Assembly (NCBI RefSeq): GCF_003347515.1
Contig: NZ_QEII01000234.1
Coordinates: 62,001-126,000, forward strand
Direction of reading: 5' to 3'
Origin: Rhodoferax ferrireducens
Lineage (GTDB): Bacteria > Pseudomonadota > Gammaproteobacteria > Burkholderiales > Burkholderiaceae_C
Length of the DNA stretch: 64,000 bases
The translations under genes and the position numbers were made by a program. Below the pieces are notes generated by a model. The model did no database searches. It had not been told where the DNA came from and saw only the letters and a program-made list of their open reading frames with translations. This document shows, one piece after another, positions 9,172-18,039 of this stretch; within the stretch, counting starts at the first letter, position 1; every line of letters starts with the position of its first letter.

Positions 9172-10491
9172 TTAGTGGAACTGTTCTTCTTCAGTGGAAC
9201 CGGTCAACGCGGTCACGCTGGACTTGCCGCCTTGAATCACGGTAGTGACTTCGTCGAAGTAACCCGTGCCGACTTCCTGCTGGTGCGACACAAAAGTGTA
9301 GCCACGATCGCGAGCTGCAAATTCGGGTTCTTGCACCTTCTCAATGTAAGCCGTCATGCCGCGCTTGACGTAGTCTTGCGCCAAGTCAAACATGTTGTAC
9401 CACATAGAGTGGATGCCAGCCAAGGTGATGAACTGGTATTTGTAACCCATGGCGCCGAGCTCTTTCTGGAACTTGGCGATAGTGGCATCGTCCAGGTTTT
9501 TCTTCCAGTTAAACGATGGCGAGCAGTTGTACGCCAGCATCTTGCCAGGGTGTTTGGCATGCACGGCATCAGCAAACTTCTTGGCAAATTCGAGGTCAGG
9601 CGTGCCGGTTTCGCACCACACCAGATCAGCGTAATCCGCGTAGGCAATGGCGCGGGAGATCGCTTGGTCCATGCCCTTGTTGGTCTTGTAGAAGCCTTCT
9701 GCGGTGCGCTCACCGGTCAGGAATGGCTTGTCGTTTTCGTCATAGTCGCTGGTCAGCAAGTCAGCCGCTTCGGCATCGGTACGAGCGATCACCAGCGTAG
9801 GCACGCCGCAGACGTCGGCCGCCATACGGGCTGCAATCAGCTTCTGGCAGGCTTCAGCCGTTGGCACCAACACTTTGCCGCCCATGTGGCCGCATTTCTT
9901 GACCGAAGCCAACTGGTCTTCCCAATGCACGCCAGCTGCGCCAGCCTTGATCATGGCCTTCATCAGCTCAAACGCATTCAAGACGCCACCGAAACCGGCT
10001 TCAGCGTCAGCCACGATCGGTGCGAAGTTGTCGATGTAGCCCTTGTCGCCGGCATCAATACCTCTGGAATGCTGAATTTCGTCGGCACGACGGAAGGTGT
10101 TGTTGATGCGTTCAACAACCGTAGGCACTGAGTCCACTGGGTACAGTGACTGGTCGGGGTACATGGACGCATACGAGTTGTTGTCAGCAGCCACCTGCCA
10201 GCCGGACAGGTAAATGGCCTTCACGCCAGCCTTGACTTGCTGCATGGCTTGGCCGCCCGTCAGTGCGCCCAAACAATTGACATAGGGCTCAGTGTTCACC
10301 AGATTCCAGAGCTTCTCAGCGCCACGGCGAGCCAGGGTGTGCTCGATAGGAAATGAGCCACGCAGACGCACAACGTCAGCGGCGCTGTACCCGCGCTTGA
10401 TGCCTTTCCAGCGGGGGTTGGTGGCCCAATCTTTTTCAAGAGCGGCGATTTGCTGTTCTCGGCTCAGTTGTTCGGTGATGGTTTGTGGCAT
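9172..10491 (-). CDS. aceA: Isocitrate lyase
   Basis: A 439-residue enzyme that splits isocitrate to glyoxylate and succinate, the first step of the glyoxylate bypass needed for growth on acetate or fatty acids. The catalytic loop [14 protein letters not shown] with its active-site cysteine is present. So are the PEP-mutase-like barrel signatures ([19 protein letters not shown], and the nearby [12 protein letters not shown]). Length matches the short bacterial form. It is a single-gene unit ending in a strong terminator, and its promoter region holds a palindromic operator pair (10566-10615). Confidence 0.97.
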   Translation of the reverse strand: MPQTITEQLSREQQIAALEKDWATNPRWKGIKRGYSAADVVRLRGSFPIEHTLARRGAEKLWNLVNTEPYVNCLGALTGGQAMQQVKAGVKAIYLSGWQVAADNNSYASMYPDQSLYPVDSVPTVVERINNTFRRADEIQHSRGIDAGDKGYIDNFAPIVADAEAGFGGVLNAFELMKAMIKAGAAGVHWEDQLASVKKCGHMGGKVLVPTAEACQKLIAARMAADVCGVPTLVIARTDAEAADLLTSDYDENDKPFLTGERTAEGFYKTNKGMDQAISRAIAYADYADLVWCETGTPDLEFAKKFADAVHAKHPGKMLAYNCSPSFNWKKNLDDATIAKFQKELGAMGYKYQFITLAGIHSMWYNMFDLAQDYVKRGMTAYIEKVQEPEFAARDRGYTFVSHQQEVGTGYFDEVTTVIQGGKSSVTALTGSTEEEQFH

Positions 10492-10803
10492 GGAATCACT
10501 CCTAGGGTTAAGTAAAACAAATCGGTACTGGATCCTGCGTAAGCTCCGTACCTGTCGGTCAATTCTAAGTCTTATAGAAGACTTAAAGGCAATCTTATGT
10601 CTTATAGAAGAGTTAATTTAAATTCAATTAAATCAATGGCTTATGATATTAAAATCACAATACGAAAAAACATTTTTCATAACGAGAAAAATTCTCGTGC
10701 ATTGATGTAGCCACTTTTCGCAATACAAAATTTAATTTTCATATTGCAAAAATATTCTGAAGGGGACGTTCACAATACTTTCTACGGCCTCAGACAGTCG
10801 ATT
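10492..10803. other. AT-rich intergenic region between aceA and the aldehyde dehydrogenase gene
   Basis: This 312-bp stretch holds the aceA promoter side and the palindrome pair at 10566-10615, then an AT-rich segment (about 10615-10760) with runs such as TTAATTTAAATTCAATTAAAT. No gene is seen in it. The minus-strand aldehyde dehydrogenase gene ends at its right edge. Confidence 0.6.
10566..10615. promoter_or_regulatory. Candidate operator pair upstream of aceA
   Basis: First site: TAAGTCTT-ATAG-AAGACTTA (10566-10585), a perfect 8-bp inverted repeat. Second site: GTCTTATAGAAGAG around 10599-10612, whose CTTATAGAAG core starts exactly 30 bp after that of the first. Two same-phase dyads about three helical turns apart suggest cooperative binding of a dimeric regulator. 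The regulator is unknown. Confidence 0.6.
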
Positions 10804-12273
10804 TCAAACCGGACTGTCGATTCTTATCCAGGTTGTCTTGGTTTCGGTGTACTTATCAAACGCATGCAGCGACTTGTCGCGCCCCACACCACTTTGGCGG
10901 AAGCCGCCAAAGGGCACAGTAATGTCATCTTCGTCATATTGGTTCACATGCACTGTTCCGGCACGCAATGCACGGGCAACACCGTGCGCCTTGTTGAGGT
11001 CACGCGTCCACACCGCGGCCTGAAGCCCGTACACGCTCTGGTTGGCCTGACGCACCACCTCTGACGCATCGGTAAAGGACAGCACAGAGAGCACCGGGCC
11101 GAAGATTTCCTCGCGCGCGATGGTCATGTCAGCTTTCACACCGTCAAAGATGGTGGGCTGTACATAGCAGCCACCGGTCTCGCGCAAGGCTTGCTCACCA
11201 CCCGCGATCAGTTGGGCGCCCTCTCTCTTGCCCGACTCAATATAGCGCAACACACTGTCGAGTTGCGTCTGATCCACGATGGCACCCATCACGGTCGATT
11301 TATTCAGCGGGTTGCCCGGCTGGTACTGCGGCACCAACGCCAACGCTTTCTCCAGGAAAGCGTCCTTGATGGACGCCTCAACGAACAGGCGCGAAGGTGC
11401 GTTGCAGCTTTCGCCCTGGTTGAAAAAGATACTGCTCACGGCTGCTTCGACCGCTCGATCCAGGTTCGGGCAGTCTGCAAAAACAATGTTGGGCGATTTA
11501 CCGCCAAGCTCAGTCCAGGCGCGCTTTAAGTTGCTCTGTCCGGCCATGACGTGGACCTGTTTGCCCACGCGGGTTGAACCTGTGAAGGCAATGCAATCCA
11601 CGTCCATGTGCAGCGCCAGCGGAGATCCCGCTTCAGGGCCGTAGCCGGGAACCACATTGAACACTCCGGGTGGAATGCCAGCTGCCAAAGCCAACTCGGC
11701 AAGTCGCAGCGCGGTCAGCGGTGATTTTTCACTGGGTTTCAAAACCACCGAGTTCCCTGCCGCCAGCGCAGGCGCGATCTTCCAGGCGGCCATGATCATC
11801 GGGTAGTTCCAGGGGACGATCACGCCGACCACGCCCACCGGCTCGCGCGTGATGAGCGCCAACGCGGTGGACGCCGTGGGCGCAATTTCGTCATAGACCT
11901 TGTCGACCGCCTCCCCATACCAGCGAATGCAGTTGGCCGCACTGTTCACATCCACCGAGCGAGCGTATTTGACCGGTTTGCCCATGTCCAGCGTTTCGGT
12001 CAGAGCTAGTTCGTCGGCATGCGCCAACAACTGGTCGGCGAACTTGATCATCACCCGCTTGCGTTGGGCAGGGCTCAGGCCACGCCAGCGGCGGTCTTCA
12101 AAGGCGGCGCGGGCAGCCGCCACTGCGGCGTCGACGTCCACCTCCCCACACCGGGCCACGGCCGTGAGCAGGCGGCCATCGACCGGAGAAATGCAGTTGA
12201 AGGTCTGAGCATCCCGTGCGGCAACGCGCTCGCCATTGATGAAAGCGCGGCCGTCGAATTTCAGTTCGGTCAT
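10804..12273 (-). CDS. puuC: Aldehyde dehydrogenase, likely PuuC-type (polyamine pathway)
   Basis: A 489-residue NAD(P)-dependent aldehyde dehydrogenase. Visible motifs are the Rossmann segment FTGSTRVGKQVH, the general base in ELGGKSPN, and the catalytic cysteine in FFNQGESCNAPSR. In this cluster it most likely oxidises 4-aminobutanal or its gamma-glutamyl form to GABA or gamma-glutamyl-GABA. It lies 51 bases downstream of potI, so it is probably the last gene of the putrescine operon. Sequence alone cannot separate this substrate from related aldehydes such as betaine aldehyde; the context decides. Confidence 0.8.
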   Translation of the reverse strand: MTELKFDGRAFINGERVAARDAQTFNCISPVDGRLLTAVARCGEVDVDAAVAAARAAFEDRRWRGLSPAQRKRVMIKFADQLLAHADELALTETLDMGKPVKYARSVDVNSAANCIRWYGEAVDKVYDEIAPTASTALALITREPVGVVGVIVPWNYPMIMAAWKIAPALAAGNSVVLKPSEKSPLTALRLAELALAAGIPPGVFNVVPGYGPEAGSPLALHMDVDCIAFTGSTRVGKQVHVMAGQSNLKRAWTELGGKSPNIVFADCPNLDRAVEAAVSSIFFNQGESCNAPSRLFVEASIKDAFLEKALALVPQYQPGNPLNKSTVMGAIVDQTQLDSVLRYIESGKREGAQLIAGGEQALRETGGCYVQPTIFDGVKADMTIAREEIFGPVLSVLSFTDASEVVRQANQSVYGLQAAVWTRDLNKAHGVARALRAGTVHVNQYDEDDITVPFGGFRQSGVGRDKSLHAFDKYTETKTTWIRIDSPV

Positions 12274-12324
12274 ATGTTCCTCCTCAATTCAGCTCATCCA
12301 CAATTGGGAGCCGCTATTCGGCAG

Positions 12325-13206
12325 CTAGCCGCCAAGCCGAGGCGCCTGGCGTACATCCAGGGCCGCCAGTTCCGCCCGTGTTGCTGCAGCGACCTCCCGC
12401 TCACGCCTGCTGGTCTGCCGCGCTACCCAAATGCTGTAGCTTACGATTGCCACCGTCACGGCGGCGATCAACAGAGTCGCAGCCGCATAAATGGTAGGGT
12501 TGATGCCGCGGCGTGCATAGCCGAAGATGACCTGTGGCAAGGTGTTGACACCCGGACCGGAGAGAAATTCGGCAATCACCACGTCGTCGAAGGACAAGGT
12601 GAATGACAACAAAAACGCGGCAAGAATGGCCTGGAAAATGTTCGGCACCGTGACGAGGAAGAACACCTGGTGCGGTCTTGCGCCCAGGTTCATGGCAGCC
12701 TCCTCGATAGAGCGATCCATCTCCAGCAGGCGCGACTGAATGACCACCATGCCGTAAGCCATGCCGAGCAAGGTGTGGCCCAAGACGATGGTGAGCATGC
12801 CGCGTTCCGGCCAGCCGAAGAAATTTTGCGTGCCGACCATCAGCAACAAAAGCGACAGGCCAATGACCACCTCAGGCATGACCAGTGGTGCATTGACCAT
12901 GCCAGAAAAGATAGTGCGTCCCGGAAAGCGGCGGTAGCGCACCAGGACAAATGCGGCAAAGGTGGCCAGCACGGCCGACAACAGGCCAGTGACCGTTGCC
13001 ACTTTCACCGACAGCCAGAAGCCCTCGACAAGCTTGGTGTCACGGGTAAGCGCTTCGTACCAGCGCAACGAGAATCCGGTGAACTCAGCATCCTGTCGCG
13101 TGCTGTTGAACGAGAACACGATCATGAAGAACAAGGGCAAGTACAAAAACAGATAAACCAATGCCAGCCAGAACTTGCCAAAATTCTTTTCGAAGTAGTT
13201 TTTCAT
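12325..13206 (-). CDS. potI: Putrescine ABC transporter permease (PotI/PotC type)
   Basis: A 293-residue inner-membrane permease with about six hydrophobic segments. The first is YLFLYLPLFFMIVFSFN; the EAA cytoplasmic loop EEAAMNLGARPHQVFFLVTVP contacts the ATPase. It is the second permease of a PotFGHI-type polyamine importer and follows potH by 10 bases. The C-terminal tail (RREREVAAATRAELAALD) is longer and more charged than usual. Confidence 0.9.
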   Translation of the reverse strand: MKNYFEKNFGKFWLALVYLFLYLPLFFMIVFSFNSTRQDAEFTGFSLRWYEALTRDTKLVEGFWLSVKVATVTGLLSAVLATFAAFVLVRYRRFPGRTIFSGMVNAPLVMPEVVIGLSLLLLMVGTQNFFGWPERGMLTIVLGHTLLGMAYGMVVIQSRLLEMDRSIEEAAMNLGARPHQVFFLVTVPNIFQAILAAFLLSFTLSFDDVVIAEFLSGPGVNTLPQVIFGYARRGINPTIYAAATLLIAAVTVAIVSYSIWVARQTSRREREVAAATRAELAALDVRQAPRLGG

Positions 13207-13216
13207 GGCTGCCCCA

Positions 13217-14134
13217 TCAGTTCCGGGGTTCGGCAGAATCGCCGGTGTAGTGGTAATAAATGGCCAAAGGAATGACGATCAGCCCGATCATGACCACCGC
13301 CAGCGCCGTGGCGCGCGGCCAGTTGTTGCTGGTGAACATTTCGTCCCAAACGACCCGACCGATCATGATGTTTTCTGGGCCGCCAAGCAGCGATGGAATC
13401 ACAAATTCACCGACTGACGGAATAAAGACCAGCATGAAGCCGGCGATGATGCCGGCCTTGGACAGCGGCACCGTCACCAGCCAGAAAGCCTTAAACGGAG
13501 AAGCGCCCAGGTCGTAGGCCGCTTCCAGCAAGCGGAAATCCATCTTCACCAGGTTGGCATACAGCGGCAGGATCATAAATGGCAGGTAGACGTAGGTCAT
13601 GCCCACGAGCATGGAGATATCGGTGTAAAGCATGAGGATTGGCTCATCGGTCAGCCCCAGCAACATTAGCGTTCGGTTGAGCACACCCTGGTCCGCCAAA
13701 ATGCCTTTCCATGCATAAACACGCAGCAGAAACGAGGTCCAGAATGGCAGCATCACCATCATCAACAAGGCAGGACGCACGCTGGCTGGCGACCGTGCAA
13801 TGAAGTAAGAAAACGGATAGCCAACAACGAGACATAACACCGCAGTGCAAAGCGCATACCAGATCGAACGCACATAGGCTTCGGTGTAGATGGTCTTGAA
13901 CAGGGCGCCGCCGTCTGCAGTGCGAAAAATTGACAGGTAGTTTTCGTATTTAAGCTTGAGCAGGCCAGTTTCAGTATTCCAAATGGGTTTGAAAGGTGCA
14001 ATGTCGTTGCCCATGTCCACGAAGCTGATGTAGAGCAGGATCAGGAAGGGCAAAAAGAAGAAAAGAACCAACCACGTGTAGGGCACGCCAATAACGAAAC
14101 GTCTGCCGGGCTTGGGAATTGAAAGTCTGGCCAT
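13217..14134 (-). CDS. potH: Putrescine ABC transporter permease (PotH/PotB type)
   Basis: A 305-residue permease with six predicted membrane segments and an EAA loop (LLEAAYDLGASPFKAFWLVTVP). The frame is open upstream to 14176, overlapping potG; MARLSIPKPGRR at 14134, with GAAAGAAA upstream and a 10-base gap to the potG stop, is the better start. It pairs with PotI to form the channel. Confidence 0.9.
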   Translation of the reverse strand: MARLSIPKPGRRFVIGVPYTWLVLFFFLPFLILLYISFVDMGNDIAPFKPIWNTETGLLKLKYENYLSIFRTADGGALFKTIYTEAYVRSIWYALCTAVLCLVVGYPFSYFIARSPASVRPALLMMVMLPFWTSFLLRVYAWKGILADQGVLNRTLMLLGLTDEPILMLYTDISMLVGMTYVYLPFMILPLYANLVKMDFRLLEAAYDLGASPFKAFWLVTVPLSKAGIIAGFMLVFIPSVGEFVIPSLLGGPENIMIGRVVWDEMFTSNNWPRATALAVVMIGLIVIPLAIYYHYTGDSAEPRN

Positions 14135-14144
14135 CGAGTTTCTT

Positions 14145-15245
14145 TCAGTCGCGCAGTACGACGCCGGCGACATCACTCCACCAGAAAAAGACGTTGTCTT
14201 CCCATGTGATATGGCTGAGATCCTGGCGTGTGGTATTGACCTCGGTGATCTTCACACGCGAGCCATCGCTGGCAGTCACGATGTAGGTGTTATAGGAACC
14301 GAAATAAGCAATTTCATTGACTCTGCCTGTGAACACATTCCTGTCAACAGCCGGCCGCTCCTTGCTGATTTGTATTTTTTCAGGCCGCACCGCAATCGCC
14401 AGCGGCATGTTGAGCGTGCCGCTCACCCCGTGCCCCACCTGGATCTCACCTATGCCTGTAATGGCGGCGCAGTGATCAATCTCATCCACGCTGAGTCGCC
14501 CCTCAAACAGATTGACGTTGCCGATGAAGTCGGCAACGAAACGATTGGCCGGATGCTCGTAGACCTCCTCCGGTGTGCCGACCTGCAAGACGCGGCCTTT
14601 GCTCATGACCGCGATGCGACCGGCCATGGTCATGGCCTCCTCCTGGTCGTGCGTCACCATGACACAGGTCACGCCCACTTTCTCGATGATATTCACCAAT
14701 TCAAACTGGGTTTGTTCACGCAATTTTTTGTCCAGCGCGCCAAGCGGTTCGTCGAGCAACAGGAGCTTCGGTCGTTTTGCCAGACTGCGCGCCAGTGCCA
14801 CCCGCTGCTGTTGCCCTCCAGACAGTTGATGTGGTTTGCGCTTGGCGTAAGGCCCCAACTGAACGAGATCGAGCATCTCACCCACCCGTTGGGTGATCTC
14901 GGCTTTGGGCAAACCTTCGCGTTTGAGCCCAAATGCTATGTTCTCCCAAATATCAAGATGCGGGAATAAGGCATAGGACTGAAACATCATGTTGATGGGA
15001 CGATCGTAGGGCGGCAGGTTCGCCACGTCCTGCCCACCAAGCAAAATGCGCCCCGCAGTCGGCTTTTCAAATCCCGCCAACATGCGCAGCAAGGTCGACT
15101 TGCCACAACCGGAACTGCCCAGCAAGGCGAAGATTTCGCCCTTGTCGATGGACAAGGAAACTTCGTCCACGGCGACGGCCTCGTCGAAGCGTTTGACCAA
15201 CTTCTCTGTGACGAGATAGCCCTCTTTTTCAACCTTGTCTGCCAT
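14145..15245 (-). CDS. potG: Putrescine ABC transporter ATP-binding protein
   Basis: A 366-residue ATPase of the polyamine/iron/maltose (CUT1-like) group. Walker [17 protein letters not shown]-loop (MMFQSYALFPHLD), signature LSGGQQQRVALAR and Walker B LLLLDEPLGALD are all intact, and a C-terminal TOBE domain follows (AIAVRPEKIQISKE). ATG at 15245 has GAGG upstream; codons further upstream (a TTG at 15269) are unlikely. It is separated from potF by a strong hairpin. Confidence 0.93.
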   Translation of the reverse strand: MADKVEKEGYLVTEKLVKRFDEAVAVDEVSLSIDKGEIFALLGSSGCGKSTLLRMLAGFEKPTAGRILLGGQDVANLPPYDRPINMMFQSYALFPHLDIWENIAFGLKREGLPKAEITQRVGEMLDLVQLGPYAKRKPHQLSGGQQQRVALARSLAKRPKLLLLDEPLGALDKKLREQTQFELVNIIEKVGVTCVMVTHDQEEAMTMAGRIAVMSKGRVLQVGTPEEVYEHPANRFVADFIGNVNLFEGRLSVDEIDHCAAITGIGEIQVGHGVSGTLNMPLAIAVRPEKIQISKERPAVDRNVFTGRVNEIAYFGSYNTYIVTASDGSRVKITEVNTTRQDLSHITWEDNVFFWWSDVAGVVLRD

Positions 15246-15269
15246 GTAGCCAACCTCTGTTTTCATCAA

Positions 15270-15316
15270 TCAAAAACCAAAAAGGGCTGTTTGTACCGCA
15301 TGTACAAACAGCCCTT
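15270..15316 (-). terminator. Intercistronic terminator between potF and potG
   Basis: A perfect 15-bp stem (15282-15296 with 15302-15316; AAGGGCTGTTTGTAC) with loop CGCAT, followed on the minus strand by a T-rich stretch. It lies between potF and the downstream ATPase and permease genes, where partial termination would give more binding protein than membrane complex. Confidence 0.8.
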
Positions 15317-15336
15317 GATTCAGTCAGAACCGGTGA

Positions 15337-16503
15337 TTACTTGCCTTTTTTGAAGCTGTTATAGGCGTTGGCCATGGCTTCGCGGGCTTCATTGGTGAAA
15401 CTGCTCGGGGGAATCATCTTCGCGAAGTAATCCGGTTCAACAAAGATGGTTTTATTGCCGGCAATCTCAGGTTTGATCTGCGCAATAGCCGCCTTGTTGG
15501 CCGTGGGGTAGTTCATCTCGTTGGACATGAGTGCGGCATTTTCGGGGCGCAGGTAGAAGTCGATGAAGGCGTGGGCATTGTTGGGGTGCTTGGCGTCCTT
15601 CGTGAGGGCGATGGTGTCAAAAAAGATCAGCGCACCAGTGCTGGGCAGCAGCGACTCGATGACGTCCTTGGAACCATTGTCCTTGGCCCGACCCGCGGCG
15701 ATGTTGATATCACCCGACCAGCCAACGGCCACACAGGCCTTGCCACCAGCGATGTCATCGATCATGGTCGCACTGAACAGGCGCACATCCTTGCGCACTT
15801 TGGCCAGCATGGCCGTCGCGGCCTTGTAGTCCGCTGGATCATTGGAGTATGCATCCTTGCCAATGTAATGCAGCGCCGCCGGGATGATCTCGGTGGGTGA
15901 ATCCAGATAGGCGATACCACAGGACTTCAGCTTGGCTGTGTACTTGGGATCAAACACCAAATCCCAGGCGTTTTCAGGCATGGGCATGCTGCCCAGGGCT
16001 TTGGCCACCTTGGTTTTGTTGATGCCCACGGTGGTGAAACCCCATGCCCAAGGCACCAGGTATTTATTGTCGGGATCAGCCTTGACCAGGGTGCCCATGA
16101 TGGCGGGATCCAGATTGGCCAGGTTGGGAATCTTCGACTTGTCCAGTGGCTGCAGCAAGCCGCCTTCGATTTGGCCTTTTGCAAATACGCTGCCGGGCAC
16201 CACGATGTCGTAACCTGTATTGCCCGCCACCAGTTTCGCGTGCAGCGCCTCATTGGTCTCAAAGGTGTCGTAGTTGACCTTGATACCCGATTCTTTCTCG
16301 AATGCAGCAATCATTCCCTCGGGAACGTAATCAGGCCAGTTGTAGATGTTGAGCACTTTTTCTTCGGTGTTGACTGGAGCTGCGGCGGGCGCACTGACCA
16401 CCGGTGCTGGCGCAGCCGCAGGCATCGGCGGCTCTTCTTTTTTGCCACAGGCAGCCAGAACCACCGCAGACAGCGCAAACGACCACAAGTACTTTTTTAT
16501 CAT
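15337..16503 (-). CDS. potF: Putrescine-binding lipoprotein of the Pot transporter
   Basis: A 388-residue spermidine/putrescine-binding protein. The N-terminus is a lipoprotein signal (MIKKYLWSFALSAVVLAAC, lipobox LAAC), then an Ala/Pro-rich linker (residues about 24-45) and the PotD/PotF fold starting LNIYNWPDYVPEG. E. coli PotF is a soluble periplasmic protein, so a lipidated form with a linker is a variation. ATG at 16503 has GGAG 8 bases upstream; a GTG at 16512 is the alternative. It heads the transporter half of the operon. Confidence 0.92.
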   Translation of the reverse strand: MIKKYLWSFALSAVVLAACGKKEEPPMPAAAPAPVVSAPAAAPVNTEEKVLNIYNWPDYVPEGMIAAFEKESGIKVNYDTFETNEALHAKLVAGNTGYDIVVPGSVFAKGQIEGGLLQPLDKSKIPNLANLDPAIMGTLVKADPDNKYLVPWAWGFTTVGINKTKVAKALGSMPMPENAWDLVFDPKYTAKLKSCGIAYLDSPTEIIPAALHYIGKDAYSNDPADYKAATAMLAKVRKDVRLFSATMIDDIAGGKACVAVGWSGDINIAAGRAKDNGSKDVIESLLPSTGALIFFDTIALTKDAKHPNNAHAFIDFYLRPENAALMSNEMNYPTANKAAIAQIKPEIAGNKTIFVEPDYFAKMIPPSSFTNEAREAMANAYNSFKKGK

Positions 16504-16588
16504 GTCAGGCACTCCGTTTAAAAGATTTGAGAATTAAAAACTATAGCGCATGTCATGCAAAAAACAGACCAGAAAGACAAGGGAATGC

Positions 16589-18001
16589 TCAAAGAAGTCC
16601 TTTTTCCTTCAAGTCTTTGTGCGTCAAGTCCAGCGCGAGCCGGATCAAGCGCATCATTTCGTCAATATCTGAGGTCGTCATCACCAAGGGTGGTGCAATG
16701 ATCATCCGATCATCCACGGCACGCATGATCAGGCCATTGCGGAAACAATGGCCCCGGCATACCATACCCACAAGCGTTGCATCGGAGCCGAAGCGCTCCC
16801 GGGTCTGCTTGTTCTTGACCAGCACCAGCCCGGCCATGAAGCCACAGGTCTCGGCCAAGCCGACCAGCGGATGTTCATTGAGCTCGGCATAGCGCCGGGC
16901 GAAATACGCACCCAGCTCGCCCTTGACCCGCTGCGGCAACTGCTCCCGCTCCATGAGGTCCAGGTTGGCCAGGGCCACGGCGCAAGCCACCGGGTGGCCA
17001 CTGTAGGTGTAGCCGTGATTGAACTCGCCACCTTTTTCGATCAAAACCTCAGCCACACGGTTGCCGACCATGACACCGCCCAAGGGGATGTAGCCGCTGG
17101 TCACGCCTTTGGCAAAGGTCACCAGATCGGGTTTGTAGCCAAACTTCTCATACGCAAACCAATGCCCAACCCGGCCAAAGGCACAAATGACCTCGTCACT
17201 GATCAACAAAATACCGTACTTGTCCACGATCCGCTGGATTTCAGGCCAGTAGGTGGCAGGCGGAATGATGACACCGCCCGCCCCTTGCACCGGCTCGCCA
17301 ATAAAGGCGGCCACGCGTTCAGGCCCCACCGCCAGGATTTTTTCTTCCAGCCATCTGGCCGCGCGAAATCCAAATTCGTCCGCGGTTTCACCCGGCAAAC
17401 CTTTCTCAAAAAAGTAGGGTTGCTCGATGTGCGTGATGTTGGGTATAGGCAAATCGCCCTGCGCATGCATGCCCGTCATGCCGCCCAGCGACGCGCCGGC
17501 CATGGTGCTGCCATGGTAGGCGTTCATGCGGCCGATGATGACTTTGCGCCGGGGTTGACCCAGCAGATCCCAATACCGGCGCACCATGCGCACATTGGAG
17601 TCGTTGCTTTCACTGCCGCTGGACGAATAGAACACATGCTCGAAGCTGCGCTCGCCCACTTTTGGTGCGAGTGCAGCCAAACGTGCCGCCAGCTTCACCG
17701 CAGGCACATTGGTCGTTTGGAAAAAGCTGTTGTAAAACGGCAGCGTCATCATTTGCTGATAAGCCGCATCCGCCAGCTCTTTGCGTCCGTACCCTACGTT
17801 GACACACCACAGGCCACTCATGGCATCGAGCATCTTGTCGCCTTCGGAATCCCACACATAGATGCCCTCACCCCGGGTAATGACACGCGCACCGCGGGCA
17901 GCCAAGTCCTTGAAGTCGGTGAAGGGGTGCAGGAAATGCGCGCTGTCCAATGCCTGGATGTCGCGGGTGCTCAGGGTTTGCTTGTCGTTGATCGCATTCA
18001 T
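16589..18001 (-). CDS. spuC: Putrescine/polyamine:pyruvate aminotransferase (class III)
   Basis: A 470-residue PLP-dependent class III transaminase. The PLP lysine lies in TFAKGVTSGYIPLGG, the aspartate motif is LLISDEVICAFGRVGHWFA, and the substrate-side HPFTDFKDLAARG is typical of the SpuC/omega-transaminase group. It would convert putrescine to 4-aminobutanal with pyruvate as acceptor. ATG at 18001 (MNAINDKQT) has GAGG upstream; the frame is open to 18073, overlapping puuA. It sits between puuA and potF. Confidence 0.87.
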   Translation of the reverse strand: MNAINDKQTLSTRDIQALDSAHFLHPFTDFKDLAARGARVITRGEGIYVWDSEGDKMLDAMSGLWCVNVGYGRKELADAAYQQMMTLPFYNSFFQTTNVPAVKLAARLAALAPKVGERSFEHVFYSSSGSESNDSNVRMVRRYWDLLGQPRRKVIIGRMNAYHGSTMAGASLGGMTGMHAQGDLPIPNITHIEQPYFFEKGLPGETADEFGFRAARWLEEKILAVGPERVAAFIGEPVQGAGGVIIPPATYWPEIQRIVDKYGILLISDEVICAFGRVGHWFAYEKFGYKPDLVTFAKGVTSGYIPLGGVMVGNRVAEVLIEKGGEFNHGYTYSGHPVACAVALANLDLMEREQLPQRVKGELGAYFARRYAELNEHPLVGLAETCGFMAGLVLVKNKQTRERFGSDATLVGMVCRGHCFRNGLIMRAVDDRMIIAPPLVMTTSDIDEMMRLIRLALDLTHKDLKEKGLL

Positions 18002-18039
18002 ATCGCGGGTCCTCGTCTGGGTATCAATGGATCGGTGGT

